Assembly: GCA_018065615.1 (NCBI GenBank)
Contig: JAGHSY010000048.1
Span: forward strand, 1-45,377
Source of the DNA: Candidatus Colenecus caballi
GTDB taxonomy: Bacteria; Bacteroidota; Bacteroidia; Bacteroidales; Bacteroidaceae
Length of the DNA stretch: 45,377 nt
Direction: 5' to 3'
In this document: positions 1 to 7,167 of the stretch, piece after piece
How the letters are laid out: every line of letters begins with the position of its first letter
Position numbering within the stretch: the first letter of the stretch is position 1
The notes under the pieces: model-generated
What the model was told of the DNA's origin: nothing
The model's input: only the letters and a program-made list of their open reading frames with translations
Database searches by the model: none
Position numbers and translations under genes: made by a program

Positions 1-1
1 T

Positions 2-823
2 GAATTCACGCCTGTAGAGATTATGGAAAACGGCTACAGGAAGGCTCAGGATGATTATTTCATGTCAATTCTTATGGAATGTTTCAACTTGCAGGAACTG
101 AACAGGCTTGTGGGCTGGACTGCCGGAATTTTCAAAAAGCATCTTAAAACAACGTATCCAAGTCAGACAGATACGCTTGAAAATACCAGAATCAAAGTGC
201 GTGACTTGTCCGAAATTGCAAACCCTTTCCAGCAGGAACTCTCCCAAATCGGAACAGATAACATTCAATACCTGACACAAAGGATATCCAAAGCGGTTGA
301 CTATTTCGTACCAGTTCTTTCAGAAATTGCTGCTAACGTTGTTCCAGTACTTAAAGTGGATATTGACAGCAAGGATGTTCAGGCAGAACTGTCCAATGCA
401 TCCAAGGAACTTCTTCCGGAACTTTCATTGCGCCTTCTTTCCCTGAAACGCATTCAGGAACACGGATTTTCTGTCGCATTGTATCTCAAAACCAGAAATG
501 AAGTCCTGTCAGACACAAGTCTCAAATTCAAGGCTGAAAAACAGCGTTCTGCCAAAACGGTCCGTGATACATCGGAATTGCATGACATCTATTCAGACAA
601 CCGCCATCCTGAACTGATAGAACCGTTAACGGAGTGGCGTACGGAGCAGTACATGACACAGAACGTTCCTGCATACTGCATTCTGACCCAGAAGACTCTG
701 CTTGGAATTGCCGATGCCTGCCCATCGACAAAAGAAGAACTTCTGTCAGTATCGGGCTTCGGAAAAGCCAAATGGGACAAATACGGTCCGCAGATACTTG
801 ACCTTTTAAGTAAATATAATTAA
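2..823 (+). CDS. PIF1-like helicase, C-terminal part with HRDC domain (5' end outside window)
   Basis: The reading frame is open from the first bases of the window with no stop, so this is the 3' part of a larger gene; the internal ATG at 23 is probably not the start. No helicase ATPase motifs lie in the visible part. The last ~65 residues (starting around WRTEQYM, with a helical core around LLSVSGFGKAKWDKYG) read as an HRDC domain, a helical nucleic-acid-binding module found at the end of RecQ-type and some PIF1-type helicases. The preceding ~200 residues, helical and charged, resemble the linker of Bacteroidales PIF1-like helicases with an HRDC tail; this assignment is from memory of that family. 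A DNA repair or recombination role is inferred. Alternative: a RecQ- or UvrD-type helicase end. Confidence 0.6.
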   Translation, partial: EFTPVEIMENGYRKAQDDYFMSILMECFNLQELNRLVGWTAGIFKKHLKTTYPSQTDTLENTRIKVRDLSEIANPFQQELSQIGTDNIQYLTQRISKAVDYFVPVLSEIAANVVPVLKVDIDSKDVQAELSNASKELLPELSLRLLSLKRIQEHGFSVALYLKTRNEVLSDTSLKFKAEKQRSAKTVRDTSELHDIYSDNRHPELIEPLTEWRTEQYMTQNVPAYCILTQKTLLGIADACPSTKEELLSVSGFGKAKWDKYGPQILDLLSKYN

Positions 824-848
824 CAGTCATTTCTTCATTACTGATACT

Positions 849-1127
849 ATGAAACAAATAATCCACTGTTGCTTTACCTCACACAATGAGGTGTTGTTCC
901 GTGATTCCGATGATGATATCAGTATTTATTTGAGGAATGAGAAAGGTGGCAGTTTCAGGAAATGTTTTGATGATTTCAGCGTGTGCCGCATCATTGACCA
1001 TGATATTCTTCCGGAGTTCAAGTGCAAAAGTGTATATAAACTGACTGATGACCAAAGGTTCAAAGTCAGACAGATTCTGGTTAACGACATGCATGTCCCA
1101 GCCTGGATGGTCAATCGTTGCCTTTGA
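849..1127 (+). pseudogene. Probable internally deleted REP-associated (Y1/HUH) transposase-like gene
   Basis: A 92-codon frame beginning MKQIIHCCFTSHNEVLF. From memory, this start resembles the N-terminus of a Bacteroidales family of Y1 (HUH) transposases of the REP-associated type, and the last ~55 residues (CRIIDHDILPEF ... YKLTDDQRFKVRQIL ... NRCL) resemble the C-terminal helical tail of the same family. Such proteins are usually several hundred residues long; the middle, which would carry the HUH metal-binding histidines and the catalytic tyrosine, is missing. The join falls near residues 30-38 without a frameshift. The stop codon lies inside the left arm of a 138-bp palindrome (1123-1260), as expected if the gene and the palindrome belong together. 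If the family recollection is wrong, it is simply a small hypothetical protein. Confidence 0.45.
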
Positions 1128-1260
1128 CGAACTTGCAGAAAATATGGCCTATATGCTTTTGTATTGCAAGTTCGTCCGTGCTTTCGCAGATTTTGGCGTT
1201 TTGGGTGACGAACATGCACTCAGATTGCCTACAACAGAGATTTCCTGCAAGTTCGTCAAA
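1123..1260. repeat. 138-bp nested palindrome, REP/BIME-like
   Basis: The outer arms at 1123-1143 and 1240-1260 are 21 nt long and match in inverted orientation at 20 of 21 positions. Inside are two more copies of the same word, so the unit reads GACGAACTTGCA, TGCAAGTTCGTC, GACGAACATGCA, TGCAAGTTCGTC. This makes two consecutive hairpins (the first a perfect 12-bp stem, the second with one mismatch) that can also fold as one large cruciform. Two inverted REP-type hairpins in tandem are the plan of a BIME, the class of sequence mobilised by RAYT transposases. It begins within the stop codon region of the RAYT-like remnant. No second copy of these arms was seen in the window. Confidence 0.75.
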
Positions 1261-1334
1261 TACCCCCGCACCTGCGTACCTTTATAAGCACAACCCATCG
1301 CCATTGTTAAAATACGTTAACCACAGCGTAACCC

Positions 1335-1366
1335 TATTGCCATTCCAAAATCTCGCCATATCTTTG
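1335..1366 (+). promoter_or_regulatory. Bacteroidetes-type promoter of the ABC/GntR operon
   Basis: The -7 element TATCTTTG (1359-1366) matches the TAnnTTTG consensus exactly. A TATTG at 1335-1339, close to the -33 TTTG element, lies 19 nt upstream, within the known spacing. Transcription would start about 1371-1375, roughly 40 nt before the ABC ATPase start codon. Confidence 0.7.
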
Positions 1367-1373
1367 CACTGTC

Positions 1374-1393
1374 TTAGTGAAGTAATACACCAA
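1374..1393. promoter_or_regulatory. Candidate GntR (YtrA-type) operator
   Basis: An imperfect inverted repeat, TTAGTG, 8 nt spacer, CACCAA, pairs 5 of 6 positions and overlaps the likely transcription start of an operon that encodes its own GntR-family regulator at 3135. YtrA-subfamily proteins bind short palindromes with GTG/CAC half-sites at their own promoters. Autoregulation is inferred from position and symmetry only. Confidence 0.4.
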
Positions 1394-1410
1394 TAAACAA
1401 TAATACGGCA

Positions 1411-2238
1411 ATGATTACAATCAAAGAATTAGGATTCAGCTACGGCAGCAATGTCGTGCTAAAGGACATTTCGCTGAATCTTGAGGAAGGCAGGATTTAT
1501 GGCCTTCTTGGTGAAAACGGAGTGGGTAAGACCACTCTGCTTACCTTGCTTGCGGGTCTCAAGAAGACTACATCCGGGACAATTGACATTGACGGCAGGA
1601 ACCCGTTCGACCGCCAGCCTTCACTGCTTTCCAACATCTATTATCTGCCCGATGAAGTGCCGGCACCGCGCCGCGCAGCCATCGGATTTGCCCGTGACAA
1701 CGGACAGTACTGGGAAAAGTTTGATCTGACCAAGTTCAGTGAAATCATGAAGGTGCTTGATACCGATGAGAACCAGCGCATGGACCACATGTCATATGGC
1801 CAGCTCAAGAAGACCATGATCAGTTTTGCTCTGGCAACCAATGCCCGCTACATGTTCATGGACGAACCGACCAACGGACTTGACATTCCATCAAAGGCTC
1901 AGTTCCGCAAAGCTGTCAGCAAGTACACAAGTGACGAATCGACCTTGCTCATATCAACACATCAGGCTCGTGACCTTGAGGCCATCATTGATCCAATCAT
2001 CATTCTGGACCGTCAGGATGTTCTTTTGAACGCTTCCATCGGTGAAATCACGGAAAAGCTGTACTTTGATTACGGTACGGAAATTGATCCCGATGCCCTC
2101 TATTCCGAAATGGTTCCGGGCGGCTGCATTCAGGTGACCCCGAATCCTTCAGGTGCTGAAAGCAAGGTCAACATTGAGGCCCTTTTCAATGCCGTGCTTC
2201 TGCACAAGAGTGAAATCAAGGAAATGTTCAACAAGTAA
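1411..2238 (+). CDS. ABC transporter ATP-binding protein
   Basis: The 275-residue nucleotide-binding subunit of an ABC exporter-type transporter; it hydrolyses ATP on the inner face of the cytoplasmic membrane. The Walker A motif GENGVGKT is at residues 34-41, a degenerate signature MSYGQLKK at 127-134 (SYGQ in place of SGGQ), Walker B YMFMDEPT at 147-154, and the H-loop histidine at 184 in STH. Length is normal for the family with a short C-terminal extension. It is the first gene of a three-gene operon; the permease begins directly after its stop codon and a GntR regulator follows. This resembles YtrA/YtrB-type operons of Firmicutes, which respond to cell-envelope stress, but the substrate cannot be predicted. 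Confidence 0.92.
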   Translation: MITIKELGFSYGSNVVLKDISLNLEEGRIYGLLGENGVGKTTLLTLLAGLKKTTSGTIDIDGRNPFDRQPSLLSNIYYLPDEVPAPRRAAIGFARDNGQYWEKFDLTKFSEIMKVLDTDENQRMDHMSYGQLKKTMISFALATNARYMFMDEPTNGLDIPSKAQFRKAVSKYTSDESTLLISTHQARDLEAIIDPIIILDRQDVLLNASIGEITEKLYFDYGTEIDPDALYSEMVPGGCIQVTPNPSGAESKVNIEALFNAVLLHKSEIKEMFNK

Positions 2239-3123
2239 ATGGTCAGAATTATGAAGAACGATGTATTCAGTTTCAACCGTTTCTCACGTTATCTGGCAAC
2301 CGATATCAGAAACGCCGTTTCAAACTATGGCATTACAATCCTGGTAATGGCAACTTTGGGCCTGTCCATCGATGTCTTTACGGGTCTTTTCTCCATGATT
2401 GTATCAGACGGATGGCATGGAATGGGAATTGTATCCAGGTCAGTACTTTTCATGATAGCCTTTCTTGTAATTCTCATTTCAGCCCCCTCCAAGCTGTTCG
2501 GTCACGTAACGGACAGGAAGGAAGGTTCGGCATTCCTTACACTCCCGGTCTCCACACTTGAAAAGACCATCTCAATGGTGCTTGTTGCATGTGTTCTGGT
2601 TCCGGCAGCCTTTGTCATAGTCTATTTCTCCATAGACCTGATTGTCTGCTGCTGTGATCCCACTTGTGGAGAATCGCTGATTTCGGCTGTGGCTACAATC
2701 AAGGTCGAAATTCTTGACAAGTTGGGTGAAGCTATGGCAGAACTGTCTGCTGTAATGCAGAATCCTGAGGCTCTGGTCAGTCCGCTGCTTTATGTCGATG
2801 ATTTCATTCAGATATCACTGCTTTTCCTTCTTGGCGCACTTGTCTTCAAGAAGTCAAAAATAGCCAAGACAATAGGATGCCTTATTCTGATAAGCATGGT
2901 ATTGAGTATGATAGCCACTCCGCTTATGATGGTTGGCATAAAGGATGAAATGGAACAGCTGGTAATGAACAATGAACTGACTCCGTTCAATTTCCCGGAG
3001 CATTTTCCATTCATTACTTGGATATGTCAGCATCTGGCTCTGAGCGATACCGTAAGTGACACTGTCATGAATCTGCTCCTTATGTTCTTCATCTGGCTCA
3101 GGATAAAGAAGATAAACCACTAA
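2239..3123 (+). CDS. ABC transporter membrane subunit
   Basis: A 294-residue integral membrane protein with about six hydrophobic segments, roughly at residues 29-55, 68-90, 110-140, 190-205, 210-235 and 275-290, and a hydrophilic loop (~145-185) between the third and fourth. It starts on the base after the stop codon of the ATPase gene, so the two are almost certainly translated together and form one transporter. An in-frame ATG four codons downstream (2251, MKNDVF) is an equally good start and gives a more usual N-terminus. There is no strong similarity to a named permease that I recognise; the role is inferred from topology and position. It is followed 11 nt later by the GntR gene. Confidence 0.8.
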   Translation: MVRIMKNDVFSFNRFSRYLATDIRNAVSNYGITILVMATLGLSIDVFTGLFSMIVSDGWHGMGIVSRSVLFMIAFLVILISAPSKLFGHVTDRKEGSAFLTLPVSTLEKTISMVLVACVLVPAAFVIVYFSIDLIVCCCDPTCGESLISAVATIKVEILDKLGEAMAELSAVMQNPEALVSPLLYVDDFIQISLLFLLGALVFKKSKIAKTIGCLILISMVLSMIATPLMMVGIKDEMEQLVMNNELTPFNFPEHFPFITWICQHLALSDTVSDTVMNLLLMFFIWLRIKKINH

Positions 3124-3134
3124 TTTCGTGCGCT

Positions 3135-3473
3135 ATGGAATTCAATCAGAACAAACCCATATATCTGCAGATTGCGGACGGAATTTCCGAACGTATTCTC
3201 AGCGGTGAACTTAAGGAGGGTGACCGCATACTGTCAGTGCGCGAATTGGGCGGTGAATTGGGCGTAAATCCCAATACAGCCATGCGCAGTTATGAGAAAC
3301 TGACGGCTGACGGAATAATTTACAACCAGCGCGGGATAGGCTATTTCGTGGCAGAAGGTGCAAAGAAGATTGCGCTGGACAGGATGCGTGCCGAATTCCT
3401 TCAGGACGAGCTTCCGCAGATTCTGCGCAAGATGGAACTTCTGGAAATAAAGCCATCGGACTATCTGAAATAA
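3135..3473 (+). CDS. GntR-family transcriptional regulator (YtrA/YhcF type)
   Basis: A 112-residue protein with an N-terminal winged helix-turn-helix typical of GntR regulators: PIYLQIADGISERILSGEL, then GDRILSVREL, LGVNPNTAMRSYEKL and a wing around GIGYFV. Only ~40 residues follow, a short helical segment, which is the size of the YtrA subfamily that lacks a large ligand-binding domain and dimerises through this tail. It is the last gene of the ABC operon and probably represses that operon through the inverted repeat at 1374-1393. Regulator-last order differs from Bacillus, where the GntR gene comes first. The inducer is unknown. Confidence 0.92.
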   Translation: MEFNQNKPIYLQIADGISERILSGELKEGDRILSVRELGGELGVNPNTAMRSYEKLTADGIIYNQRGIGYFVAEGAKKIALDRMRAEFLQDELPQILRKMELLEIKPSDYLK

Positions 3474-3490
3474 TCAGTCCGATAAAGCAA

Positions 3491-3530
3491 CAGGCGCTGC
3501 AGTGGAAAATGTCCGCTGCAGCGCTGTTTT
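3491..3530 (+). terminator. Intrinsic terminator of the ABC/GntR operon
   Basis: GCGCTGCAG (3494-3502) pairs perfectly with CTGCAGCGC (3516-3524). The stem continues inward by one T-G wobble and GGA/TCC around a short AAATG loop, and is followed by TGTTTT. It lies 18 nt after the GntR stop codon. Confidence 0.8.
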
Positions 3531-3602
3531 GTCAAATGACCTTAAAAACTGAAACAGTTGACTCATTTTTACGTATCTTCGTAAAAACTAACATTGAACA
3601 AT

Positions 3603-5774
3603 ATGGGAAGATCGTACAAAGGCGGAGTCCGTCTGAACAGAAGGGTCATGACGGACATGGTGACAGACTGGTTCCGTGACAATCAGGACAGGACCATCAG
3701 TGTGAAAAGGCTGTATGATGAACTTCAGTTGAAGACGCATCCCATGCGCAGCATGTGCCTGGACATTGTGCTTGACCTGCTTGATGACGGTTTCCTTTCA
3801 GAAAAGGACGGCCAGTTCCAGCTCAAGCAGAAACGCACTTTTCTTGACGGTGTCCTGCAGCGCCGTGCCGGTGGAAAGAACTACTTTGTTCCCGATGACG
3901 GAAGTGAAGCCATTTTCATTGCAGAGCGCAACTGCGCCGGTGCCGTGAACGGTGACCGCGTACGCATAGTGCAGTTCGCGCGGCGTCCCCATTCCGGTCC
4001 TGAAGGTGAGGTCACTGAAATACTGAAACGTGCCAAGGATACGTTTGTGGGCACACTGCAGGTCAAGGGAAAATTCGCATATCTTGTAACTCCGGACAAA
4101 TCGGACCGTGACATATTCATTCCTTCCGCCAGTCTCAAGAAGGGAAAGAACGGTGAAAAGGCCGTTGTCAAGGTGGTCGAATGGCCCGATACTCCGGACC
4201 GCAACCCTGTTGGCAAAGTTATTGACATTCTTGGTGCCGCCGGTGAAAATGACACTGAGATGCATGCCATACTGGCCGAATACGGACTTCCGTACAGCTA
4301 TCCTGAAAATGTGGAACAGGAAGCATTGGCCATTCCATCGGATATTTCAGAAACAGAACTGGCAGGCCGTGAGGATTTCCGGGGTGTGACGACCTTCACC
4401 ATTGACCCGCGTGACGCCAAGGACTTTGATGACGCGCTGTCAATCCGTCCCATAAAGAAGGGACTGTGGGAAGTGGGTGTCCACATTGCCGATGTCAGCC
4501 ACTACGTACAGGAGGGCGGAATCATTGACAAGGAGGCATTCAAGCGTGCGACATCGGTCTATCTGGTTGACCGCACCATTCCAATGCTTCCTGAAAAGCT
4601 GTGCAACAACCTGTGCTCGCTGCGTCAGGATGAGGACAAGCTGACCTATTCAGTCATACTTGAAATGACCGATGACGCCAAGGTCAAGAACTCGCGCATT
4701 GCACGTACCGTGATACGCAGCAACCGCCGCTTTACTTATGAAGAGGTCCAGGCCATCATTGAGCGTGAGCAGCAGGGCGGCAAGGACAAACTGCCCGGAG
4801 ACGAGTTCAGGAATGAGATCATGACCCTGGACTCACTTGCCAAGATACTTCGTGACAAGCGTTTTGCCGAAGGCGCTCTCAGCTTTGACCGCATAGAAGT
4901 CAGGTTTGACATTGATGAGAAGGGACATCCGCTCAGCGTTTTCTTCAAGGAGTCAAAGGACGCCAACAAGCTGGTAGAGGAATTCATGCTTCTGGCTAAC
5001 CGCACGGTTGCCGAATTCATAGGCAAGGTGCGCGGCGGTGCCACACCCAAGACATTCGTGTACCGCGTGCATGACGAGCCCGATCCCGAGCGTCTGGGCA
5101 ACCTGCAGCAGTTCATTTCAAAGTTCGGCTACAAGATAAAGACCACCGGAACCCACATTGAAATGGCCAAATCCATGAACAAGCTTCTATCCGACGTCAA
5201 GGGCAAGAAGGAGCAGGAACTGATTGAGACCATTTCCATCCGTTCCATGCAGAAGGCCTGCTACACGACAGAGAACATAGGCCATTACGGACTGGCATTT
5301 GAATATTACACCCACTTCACGTCGCCCATACGCCGCTATCCGGACCTTATGGTACACCGTCTGCTTACCCGTTATCTGGCCGGCGGACGCAGTGTCAGCC
5401 AGATGAAGTATGAGGAATTCTGCGAACACTGCTCCAACCGCGAACAGGTGGCCGAACAGGCCGAACGCGCCAGCATAAAGTACAAGCAGGTGGAATACAT
5501 GGCTGATCGTCTGGGCCAGACCTATGATGCCGTGATAAGCGGTGTAACTGAATGGGGAATCTACGCTGAAATCATTGAAAACAAGTGTGAGGGAATGATA
5601 CCCATACGTTCCCTTGGCGGTGACTATTATGAGTTCGATGAAAAGAACTATTGCCTGACAGGCCAGCGCACCCGCCGCCGTTACCGCCTTGGAGACCATG
5701 TGCAGATAAGGGTGGCCCGCTGCAACCTTGAAAAGAAACAGATGGACTATGAACTTGTTTCGGCCGATGTTTAA
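3603..5774 (+). CDS. rnr: Ribonuclease R (RNB-family 3'-5' exoribonuclease)
   Basis: A processive 3'-5' exoribonuclease that degrades structured RNA and takes part in RNA quality control in the cytoplasm. From ATG 3603 the protein has 723 residues, normal for the family. An N-terminal basic, winged-helix-like segment is followed by cold-shock/OB domains (~75-230), the RNB catalytic domain with the aspartate cluster DPRDAKDFDD at 268-277, and a C-terminal S1 domain (last ~85 residues, beginning near YDAVISGVTEWGIYAEI). The frame extends to a TTG at 3594, but the ATG gives the expected N-terminus MGRSYKGG. The stop overlaps the start of the downstream M64 peptidase, which suggests translational coupling. 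Confidence 0.95.
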   Translation: MGRSYKGGVRLNRRVMTDMVTDWFRDNQDRTISVKRLYDELQLKTHPMRSMCLDIVLDLLDDGFLSEKDGQFQLKQKRTFLDGVLQRRAGGKNYFVPDDGSEAIFIAERNCAGAVNGDRVRIVQFARRPHSGPEGEVTEILKRAKDTFVGTLQVKGKFAYLVTPDKSDRDIFIPSASLKKGKNGEKAVVKVVEWPDTPDRNPVGKVIDILGAAGENDTEMHAILAEYGLPYSYPENVEQEALAIPSDISETELAGREDFRGVTTFTIDPRDAKDFDDALSIRPIKKGLWEVGVHIADVSHYVQEGGIIDKEAFKRATSVYLVDRTIPMLPEKLCNNLCSLRQDEDKLTYSVILEMTDDAKVKNSRIARTVIRSNRRFTYEEVQAIIEREQQGGKDKLPGDEFRNEIMTLDSLAKILRDKRFAEGALSFDRIEVRFDIDEKGHPLSVFFKESKDANKLVEEFMLLANRTVAEFIGKVRGGATPKTFVYRVHDEPDPERLGNLQQFISKFGYKIKTTGTHIEMAKSMNKLLSDVKGKKEQELIETISIRSMQKACYTTENIGHYGLAFEYYTHFTSPIRRYPDLMVHRLLTRYLAGGRSVSQMKYEEFCEHCSNREQVAEQAERASIKYKQVEYMADRLGQTYDAVISGVTEWGIYAEIIENKCEGMIPIRSLGGDYYEFDEKNYCLTGQRTRRRYRLGDHVQIRVARCNLEKKQMDYELVSADV

Positions 5775-6981
5775 GAGAGCATTCCTTTACTGTGCGCTTG
5801 TCCTGAGTGCTGCTTCACTTGCCGCTCAGGACAGGACTCTGCGTGTCAACTACGTCTTTGCAGGCAACAGCAGGGAGAGCCATATTTATGTCGATGACCT
5901 GAACGTCATTGACGGGTGGGCCGGGCGCCGGGTCAACCTCAAGGACCTTTATCTTGAAGGAAACGGTCAGATTCTCATGACCGATGCCGGGACTGGTGAC
6001 ACGCTGTACCGCAATGCGTTCAGCACCCTTTTCCAGGAATGGCAGAACACTGAAGAAGCCACCAGGACGGACTGCAGTTTTGAGAACGTATTCCTGCTGC
6101 CCATGCCAAAGGCTCCTGCCAATGTCACTGTCACACTGACTGACAACTACAACAGCGTGGTGGCAAAGCTCACGCATCAGGTCAATCCGGATGATATCCT
6201 TATCAGACCTGTGGGCCAGAACCCGCCAAAGTGGAGCTACATACATCACGGCGGCAGCACATCGGACTGCATTGACGTGGTCATCCTGCCGGAAGGCTAC
6301 ACATCGGACCAGATGGACAAATTCTATAAGGATGCTGAGACGGCGGTCAGCAGCATACTGTCACATGCTCCGTTTGACCGGTTCCGTGACCGTTTCAATT
6401 TCATGGCGGTGGAACTGCCTTCAGTCCAGTCCGATGCCAGCAATCCCAAGACCGGAGACTGGAAGAACACCGCGCTGGCATCGAACTACAGCACTTTCTA
6501 TTCAGACCGTTACCTGACCACAAAGCGTGTGCGGCAGATGCATGACCTTATTGCAGGCGTGCCGTATGAGCACATTATAATACTTGCCAACTGTGACGTT
6601 TACGGCGGTGGCGGCATTTTCAACTCCTACACGCTGACAACCGCCAACCACAAGGATTTCAAGCCTGTGGTGGTGCATGAGTTCGGTCACAGCTTTGGCG
6701 GTCTGGCCGATGAGTACTTCTACGATGACCAGTATGAGCAGTATTACAATTCTCAGACCGAGCCCTGGGAACCCAATCTGACCACAAAGGTCGATTTCAG
6801 TTCCAAGTGGGAGGACATGATTCCAGAAAAGGCCGGACTCTATGAGGGTGGCGGATACATGTCAAAAGGTGTGTGGCGCGGCGCGTCTGACTGCCGCATG
6901 CGCACCAATGCCTGTAAAGTGTTCTGTCCGGTATGCCAGCGTTCGCTGGAAAGGATAATCAGGTTCTATACTGAAGAGTGA
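5767..6981 (+). CDS. Secreted M64-family metallopeptidase (IgA-peptidase family)
   Basis: A zinc metallopeptidase of MEROPS family M64, whose founder cleaves IgA; the substrate here is not known. The active-site motif HEFGHSFGGLADEY runs from H304, with H304 and H308 as zinc ligands, E305 as catalytic base and D315 as the likely third ligand, matching HExxHxxGxxD. The ~170 residues after the signal sequence read as the beta-rich M64 N-terminal domain. Starting at ATG 5767 gives a clean signal peptide (MFKRAFLYCALVLSAASLAAQ) and a 404-residue protein. The longer frame from TTG 5728 or ATG 5749 puts extra residues before the signal. There is no lipobox cysteine, so it is probably periplasmic or secreted. 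It overlaps the RNase R gene by 8 nt. Confidence 0.9.
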   Translation: MFKRAFLYCALVLSAASLAAQDRTLRVNYVFAGNSRESHIYVDDLNVIDGWAGRRVNLKDLYLEGNGQILMTDAGTGDTLYRNAFSTLFQEWQNTEEATRTDCSFENVFLLPMPKAPANVTVTLTDNYNSVVAKLTHQVNPDDILIRPVGQNPPKWSYIHHGGSTSDCIDVVILPEGYTSDQMDKFYKDAETAVSSILSHAPFDRFRDRFNFMAVELPSVQSDASNPKTGDWKNTALASNYSTFYSDRYLTTKRVRQMHDLIAGVPYEHIIILANCDVYGGGGIFNSYTLTTANHKDFKPVVVHEFGHSFGGLADEYFYDDQYEQYYNSQTEPWEPNLTTKVDFSSKWEDMIPEKAGLYEGGGYMSKGVWRGASDCRMRTNACKVFCPVCQRSLERIIRFYTEE

Positions 6982-7003
6982 TTGCCTGTTTGTGGCCCAC
7001 ATT

Positions 7004-7144
7004 TGCCAACGTGTCCCGCACGGACCGCGTTTCTGACGCATATGAATAAGTTTTCTGCGTTACATGCCTTCATTTTGGCGGTATGTAGCGCAAAAGGTAC
7101 GTTCAAAAGTACTGTGGAGCCATTTTGTGCGGGACACTCTGGCA
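7004..7144. repeat. 141-bp intergenic palindromic element
   Basis: The arms 7004-7021 and 7127-7144 are 18 nt and match in inverted orientation at 16 positions, including an uninterrupted GTGTCCCGCAC/GTGCGGGACAC. A second hairpin sits in the middle (about 7052-7095): TTTT, GCG and TACAT blocks on the left pair with ATGTA, GCG and AAAA on the right. The element fills the gap between the convergent M64 peptidase and glycosyltransferase genes and has no poly-T tract, so it is not a standard terminator. Its size and nested layout resemble the palindrome at 1123-1260, and both contain ATTTTGGCG near the centre, but the arms are unrelated. Confidence 0.65.
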
Positions 7145-7167
7145 GCATGACGGACGACCGCTCACGT

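Noticed and set aside
1048..1396. Two open frames (1048-1287, 1118-1396) crossing the first palindrome
   Set aside because: They overlap the RAYT-like remnant and the palindrome, have no recognisable domain, and the second runs through the promoter of the ABC operon.
3798..5699. Long antisense frames over RNase R, and similar ones over metG and typA
   Set aside because: They are shadows of well-identified genes, with no sensible starts, domains or promoters.
5728..5766. Upstream TTG (5728) or ATG (5749) start of the M64 peptidase
   Set aside because: They add residues before a clean signal peptide that begins at ATG 5767.
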